9,706 nucleotides of DNA, taken from a bacterium HR32. Lineage in GTDB: Bacteria; Sysuimicrobiota; Sysuimicrobiia; Sysuimicrobiales; Sysuimicrobiaceae. The position numbers and the translations under genes are program-made. The notes under the pieces were generated by a model. The model saw only the letters and a program-made list of their open reading frames with translations, was not told the origin of the DNA and searched no databases. The stretch lies in assembly GCA_002898935.1 (NCBI GenBank), contig BEII01000036.1, positions 1 to 9,706 of the forward strand. The letters are read 5' to 3'. Shown in pieces: positions 6,827 through 9,706 of this stretch. Numbering within the stretch: the first letter of the stretch is position 1; each line of letters opens with the position of its first letter.

Positions 6827-8277
6827 AGGTCACCGTCGCGCGAGGGCCGTGGCACGCGCTGCGCACAGACCTGCTGGCCGTGCCCGTGCGGGAGGACGCG
6901 GGGCTCGAGCCGCTTACGGAACTCGACCGGGCGCTGTCTGGCTGGGTGCGCCAGGCGGCCGAGCTCAACGGCTTCGCCGGGAAGCGCGACCGGACGCTGC
7001 TCCTGTTCACCCACGGCAAGCTCCCCACCCCACGGGTGCTGCTGGTCGGCACCGGAAAGGCCGCCGACGTGCCGGACGCCCTGCGCCGGGCCGCGGCCCT
7101 CGCGGCCCGGGAGGCGCAGGCGGTGCGCGTCCGACGGGTCAGCCTGTGGGCGCCGGGATTCCCCGCCACGGACACCTCCGCGGAGGCGCTGGTGGAAGGG
7201 GCGCTTCTAGGAGCCTACCGGTACACCCGGTACAAGCACCCCGAGGACCCTCCGCTGGAGGCCGTGGAGGTGGTCGGGCCGGCTTCCCTGTCTGCGGTGC
7301 GCCGGGCGCAGCGGCTCGCGCAGGCCACCTGCTTCGCCCGGGACCTCGTGAACGGGCCGCCCAACGAGGTCACCCCGCCCGCGCTCGCTCAGGTCGCGCG
7401 GGAGGTGGCGCGCAAGGCCGGTCTCGCGATCCGGGTGTTCGGGCCGCGACAGCTGGAGCGGATGGGCGCGCGCGCCATCCTGGCGGTGGGCGCGGGAAGC
7501 CGCCAGCCTCCTCAGATGGTCGTGCTGGACTACCGGCCTGCGCGGGCCAGGCGGACGGTGGTGCTCGCGGGCAAGGGCGTCACGTTCGACGCAGGGGGGC
7601 TGGACATCAAGACCCACGAGGGCATGGAGACCATGAAGGCGGACATGGCCGGCGCCGCCGCGGTGCTCGCGGTGCTCCAGGCCCTCCCGGACCTGGGGGT
7701 CCGGCACCGGGTGGTGGGGGTGGTGGGCGCGGTGGAGAACCTCCTGGGCGATGCCGCTTTCAAGCCAGGCGACATCATCCGCACGCTGGACGGCAAGACG
7801 GTGGAGATCACCAACACCGACGCAGAGGGCCGCGTGGTGCTGGCGGACTGCCTCGCGTACGCGCAGCGGTACCGGCCGGACGCGGTGGTGGACATCGCCA
7901 CCCTCACCGGAGCCGCCGTGGTCGCCCTGGGCTACCACGCGGCGGCCGTCCTCGGGAACGACCGGGCCCTCGTGGACGCCCTGCTCCGTGCGGGCGACCA
8001 AGCCGGCGAGCGGATCTGGGAGCTGCCGCTGTACGAGGAGTTCCTGGAAGCCATGCGCAGTGACGTGGCGGACCTCAAGAACTCCGGTGGCCGCTACGGC
8101 GGGGCCCAGAAGGGAGCGGCCTTCCTCAGCCGGTTCGTGGGAGGCCGTCCGTGGGCGCACCTGGACATCGCGGGGGTCGCGTACCTGGACACCCAAGAGG
8201 GGCAGGCGCCGCACCTGCCCAAGGGCGCCACCGGGTTCGGGGTCCGGACCCTGCTGCGGTGGCTGGTGGAGGCGTAG
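6823..8277 (+). CDS. pepA: M17 leucyl aminopeptidase
   Basis: A 484-residue cytosolic M17 aminopeptidase, close to the usual 480-500. It cuts N-terminal Leu and many other residues from peptides using two metal ions in a hexamer. Residues 1-160 form the variable N-terminal domain. The catalytic domain begins near ATCFARDLVNGPPNEVTP. Key motifs are GKGVTFDAGGLDIKT (metal Lys and Asp; most relatives have FDSGG with Ser), MKADMAGAAAV (metal Asp), the family signature NTDAEGRVVL with metal Asp and Glu and the catalytic Arg, LTGAAVVALG, and PKGATGFGVRTLL at the end. All catalytic residues appear present. The ATG overlaps the upstream stop (ATGA) and has AGGAGG in place. It is the fourth peptidase within about 8 kb, which points to peptide catabolism. 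The additional DNA-binding role of the E. coli enzyme should not be assumed. Confidence 0.95.
   Translation: MKVTVARGPWHALRTDLLAVPVREDAGLEPLTELDRALSGWVRQAAELNGFAGKRDRTLLLFTHGKLPTPRVLLVGTGKAADVPDALRRAAALAAREAQAVRVRRVSLWAPGFPATDTSAEALVEGALLGAYRYTRYKHPEDPPLEAVEVVGPASLSAVRRAQRLAQATCFARDLVNGPPNEVTPPALAQVAREVARKAGLAIRVFGPRQLERMGARAILAVGAGSRQPPQMVVLDYRPARARRTVVLAGKGVTFDAGGLDIKTHEGMETMKADMAGAAAVLAVLQALPDLGVRHRVVGVVGAVENLLGDAAFKPGDIIRTLDGKTVEITNTDAEGRVVLADCLAYAQRYRPDAVVDIATLTGAAVVALGYHAAAVLGNDRALVDALLRAGDQAGERIWELPLYEEFLEAMRSDVADLKNSGGRYGGAQKGAAFLSRFVGGRPWAHLDIAGVAYLDTQEGQAPHLPKGATGFGVRTLLRWLVEA
8268..8272 (+). promoter_or_regulatory. Ribosome binding site of the CBU_0592-like gene
   Basis: GGAGG within the last codons of the leucyl aminopeptidase gene, 7 nt before the GTG at 8280. 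It fixes that start and gives the 83-residue length expected of the family. Confidence 0.65.
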
Positions 8278-8279
8278 CG

Positions 8280-8531
8280 GTGCCGCGCAACGCCCTGGTG
8301 GACGGCCTTGGCTGGCTCGGGGCTGCGGTGTTGTTGTTCGCGTACTTCCTCGTGTCCAGCCGGCGAGTCCACGGTGGGAGCCTCCTGTACCAGGGTCTGA
8401 ACGCCGCGGGCAGCGTGCTGCTCGGCGTCAACAGCCTGTACTACGGGGCCGTCCCCTCGGCCTTCGTGAACGCCGTGTGGCTGGGCATCGCGGTGTACGG
8501 CGCCGCCCGGGGCGCACGAAGCTCGCGCTAG
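8280..8531 (+). CDS. Small CBU_0592-like membrane protein
   Basis: An 83-residue integral membrane protein with probably three helices, at about residues 9-25, 40-54 and 59-76. The pattern GWLGAAVLLFAYFLVSSRRV, then SLLYQGLNAAGS, then a Pro-Ser-Ala-Phe-Val-Asn-Ala-Val-Trp stretch fits the family annotated after Coxiella CBU_0592. That family is widespread, short, and has no known function. The GTG at 8280 follows the aminopeptidase stop after 2 nt and has GGAGG at 8268-8272. The longer open frame upstream merely overlaps the aminopeptidase gene in another phase. It is the last gene of the operon. A final basic tail (ARGARSSR) suggests that this end is cytoplasmic. No role in peptide use can be read from it; co-transcription is the only link. 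Confidence 0.82.
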   Translation: MPRNALVDGLGWLGAAVLLFAYFLVSSRRVHGGSLLYQGLNAAGSVLLGVNSLYYGAVPSAFVNAVWLGIAVYGAARGARSSR

Positions 8532-8536
8532 ACGCG

Positions 8537-8577
8537 GGCGCCGCCAAACCGCGCAGTGATCTTGGGGTGGCGGTGCT
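8537..8577 (+). terminator. Possible hairpin between convergent genes
   Basis: Bases 8537-8546 (GGCGCCGCCA) can pair with 8568-8577 (TGGCGGTGCT) as a 10-bp stem including two G-T wobbles. The 21-base loop could add two more pairs. The wobbles make it more stable as a plus-strand RNA, the sense of the operon ending at 8531. There is no T-run after it, so it is not a standard intrinsic terminator. It could stall polymerase, protect the mRNA end, or be chance pairing in GC-rich DNA. Confidence 0.3.
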
Positions 8578-8582
8578 GCACG

Positions 8583-9077
8583 TCAGGGCCCTTGCAGCTC
8601 ACCAGCCCTGCGCTGCGCCTCCTCCACCAGCCGCCAGGCCTCCTCCGCCCCGGCCCACCCGTAGATCTCCACCGGCTTGCGCTCCAGTTCCTTGTACACC
8701 GTGAAGAAGTGCTCCACCTCCCGCAGGAAGTGCGCGGGCACTCCGTCCAGGTCCTCCACCGCATCGAAGCGGGGGTCTGCCACCGGGACCGCGAGGATCT
8801 TCTGGTCCCTCCCCTTCTCGTCCCGCATGTCCAGCACCCCGATGGGGCGCACCTCCACCAGGCACCCGGGGAAGGTGGGCTCGAACGTGAACACCAGCAC
8901 GTCCAGGTGGTCACCGTCTTCGGCCAGCGTGTCCTCCAGGAAGCCGTAGTCCGCGGGGTAGTGCAGCGGCGAATACAGGACGCGGTCCAGCCGGACGCCG
9001 GAGCGCGGGTCCCACTCGTACTTGTTGCGGCTGCCCCGGGGGATCTCCACCCGGGCCAGGACGCTGCGGGCGGTCAA
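8583..9077 (-). CDS. ppa: Inorganic pyrophosphatase, class I
   Basis: A 164-residue family I pyrophosphatase, normal length, which hydrolyses pyrophosphate to phosphate in the cytosol and so drives biosynthetic reactions. By alignment to the E. coli enzyme the active site is complete: Glu11 in VEIPRGS, Lys19 in NKYE, Arg32 in LDRV, Tyr44 in ADYGF, Asp54, Asp56 and Asp59 in DGDHLDVLV, Asp86, Asp91 and Lys93 in RDEKGRDQK, and Tyr128 with Lys129 in VYKE. One oddity is His57 where DGDPxD is usual. The TTG at 9077 is chosen because it gives the family's natural N-terminus, overlaps the upstream TGA (TTGA), and has GGAAGGAG 8 nt ahead. A longer open frame from 9209 would run over the upstream hydrolase gene. 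It is the downstream member of a two-gene minus-strand unit that converges on the peptidase operon. Confidence 0.94.
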   Translation of the reverse strand: MTARSVLARVEIPRGSRNKYEWDPRSGVRLDRVLYSPLHYPADYGFLEDTLAEDGDHLDVLVFTFEPTFPGCLVEVRPIGVLDMRDEKGRDQKILAVPVADPRFDAVEDLDGVPAHFLREVEHFFTVYKELERKPVEIYGWAGAEEAWRLVEEAQRRAGELQGP

Positions 9078-9706
9078 GCGCCCTTCTCCTTCCAGTCCAT
9101 CACCCAGATCTCCCGGTAGCTCGGCAGCGGCGTGGCCTCCACCCGGTGCCCCACGCGGGTGACGTTGCGCTTGCCGGAGAGGAACTCGTCCACGGTCGCC
9201 AGCGGCCACGTGGGGTTAGCCTCCGTGCGGTAGTGCATGGGGATCACCACCCGGGCCTGCAGCCGGTTCACCACCAACTCCGCGGTGCGGGCGTCGATGG
9301 TGTAGTGGCCGCCCACCGGCACCATCAGGATGTCCGGCTTGAGTGCCCCCTTGTACGCCGCCTCGTGGAAGTTGGTGTTCTCCAGGTCGTGCCCCAGGTC
9401 GCCGCAGTGGAGGATCTTCAGCCCGTCCACCTCAATCCGGAACATGACGTTCTTGCCGCGCTGCGCACCTTGCTCCGTGTCGTGGTACGAGGGGAGCCCC
9501 ACCACCCGGATCCCCTCCACGGTCTCGCGGACGTCCGCGAACTCCTTGCCGTCTTCCCGAAGGCCCCGGATCACCCGAGGCGAGCCCGCGACGGCCTGCA
9601 CGTGGTTGTGGTCGAAGTGCTCGTGGCTTATCAGCACCAGGTCTGCGGCCACCCGAGGCACCGGGTAGCCCACCTGGTCGTTGAACGGGTCGATCAGGAT
9701 CCGCTT
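9074..9706 (-). CDS. UlaG-like metallo-beta-lactamase-fold hydrolase (partial, N-terminus off right edge)
   Basis: The C-terminal 210 residues of an MBL-fold metal-dependent hydrolase of the UlaG-like/UPF0173 type. The frame stays open to the last base of the window (KRILIDPFNDQVGYP), so the N-terminus lies beyond it; the GTG near 9673 is internal. Metal-site motifs are HEHFDH (His28, His30, Asp32, His33 of the fragment), CGDLGH with the bridging Asp103, VGGHYT with His134, and VIPMHYRT with His158. This set matches the small MBL hydrolases that include UlaG (L-ascorbate-6-phosphate lactonase) and many proteins of unknown substrate, so no specific reaction should be assigned. It overlaps the pyrophosphatase gene by 4 nt and is probably co-transcribed with it. 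There is no export signal in the visible part. A lactonase, phosphodiesterase or RNA-related nuclease role cannot be told apart here. Confidence 0.88.
   Translation of the reverse strand, partial: KRILIDPFNDQVGYPVPRVAADLVLISHEHFDHNHVQAVAGSPRVIRGLREDGKEFADVRETVEGIRVVGLPSYHDTEQGAQRGKNVMFRIEVDGLKILHCGDLGHDLENTNFHEAAYKGALKPDILMVPVGGHYTIDARTAELVVNRLQARVVIPMHYRTEANPTWPLATVDEFLSGKRNVTRVGHRVEATPLPSYREIWVMDWKEKGA
9086..9093 (-). promoter_or_regulatory. Ribosome binding site of the pyrophosphatase
   Basis: On the minus strand GGAAGGAG, 8 nt before the TTG at 9077, lying inside the end of the upstream hydrolase gene. It is the main argument for the TTG start. Confidence 0.65.

Noticed and set aside
8583..9209. 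Longer pyrophosphatase starting at the ATG at 9209
   Set aside because: The extra 44 residues are unlike the family and overlap the MBL hydrolase coding sequence. The TTG at 9077 has a ribosome binding site and the right N-terminus.
9074..9673. MBL hydrolase starting at the GTG at 9673
   Set aside because: The conserved strand with ILIDPF lies upstream in frame and the frame is open to the window edge, so this GTG is an internal Val codon.
1..9706. Search for tRNA, rRNA, CRISPR arrays, insertion sequences, prophage or defence genes
   Set aside because: No cloverleaf-like sequence, spaced direct repeats, transposase motifs or terminal inverted repeats were found. Almost all bases are taken up by the genes described.

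Overview
The window is GC-rich throughout (roughly 70% by eye) and densely coded. It has GTG and TTG starts, strong GGAGG-type ribosome binding sites and almost no space between genes. This fits a high-GC, free-living bacterium, possibly a thermophile of an under-studied phylum, but nothing in the sequence fixes the taxon. I see no mobile element, CRISPR array, rRNA or tRNA, and no base-composition break.

Left part (1-1215, minus strand): the 5' part of an M20 zinc dipeptidase gene that runs off the left edge. It is divergent from the next gene across a 152-bp control region (1216-1367). That region contains an AT-rich 12-bp near-palindrome with a possible -10 box for each direction.

Centre (1368-8531, plus strand): seven genes packed as one apparent operon. 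Five junctions overlap by 1-4 nt (four are GTGA or ATGA, one is TGATG) and the sixth has a 2-nt gap. The order is S9 prolyl-oligopeptidase-type serine peptidase, M42 zinc aminopeptidase, an unrecognised protein with two membrane segments, an ornithine cyclodeaminase/mu-crystallin family dehydrogenase, an unrecognised cysteine-rich protein with a Rossmann-like start, M17 leucyl aminopeptidase, and a small CBU_0592-like membrane protein.

Right part (8583-9706, minus strand): class I inorganic pyrophosphatase, preceded by and overlapping an UlaG-like metallo-beta-lactamase-fold hydrolase that runs off the right edge. These converge on the operon. A hairpin lies in the 51-bp gap between them.

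Taken together, the M20, S9, M42 and M17 enzymes form a set of peptide-trimming enzymes that would turn oligopeptides into free amino acids. The OCD-family enzyme could act on an amino acid or imino acid product. The two unrecognised proteins, locked into the same operon, are the most interesting part of the window. I infer that they belong to the same peptide or amino-acid metabolism, but their sequences do not show how.
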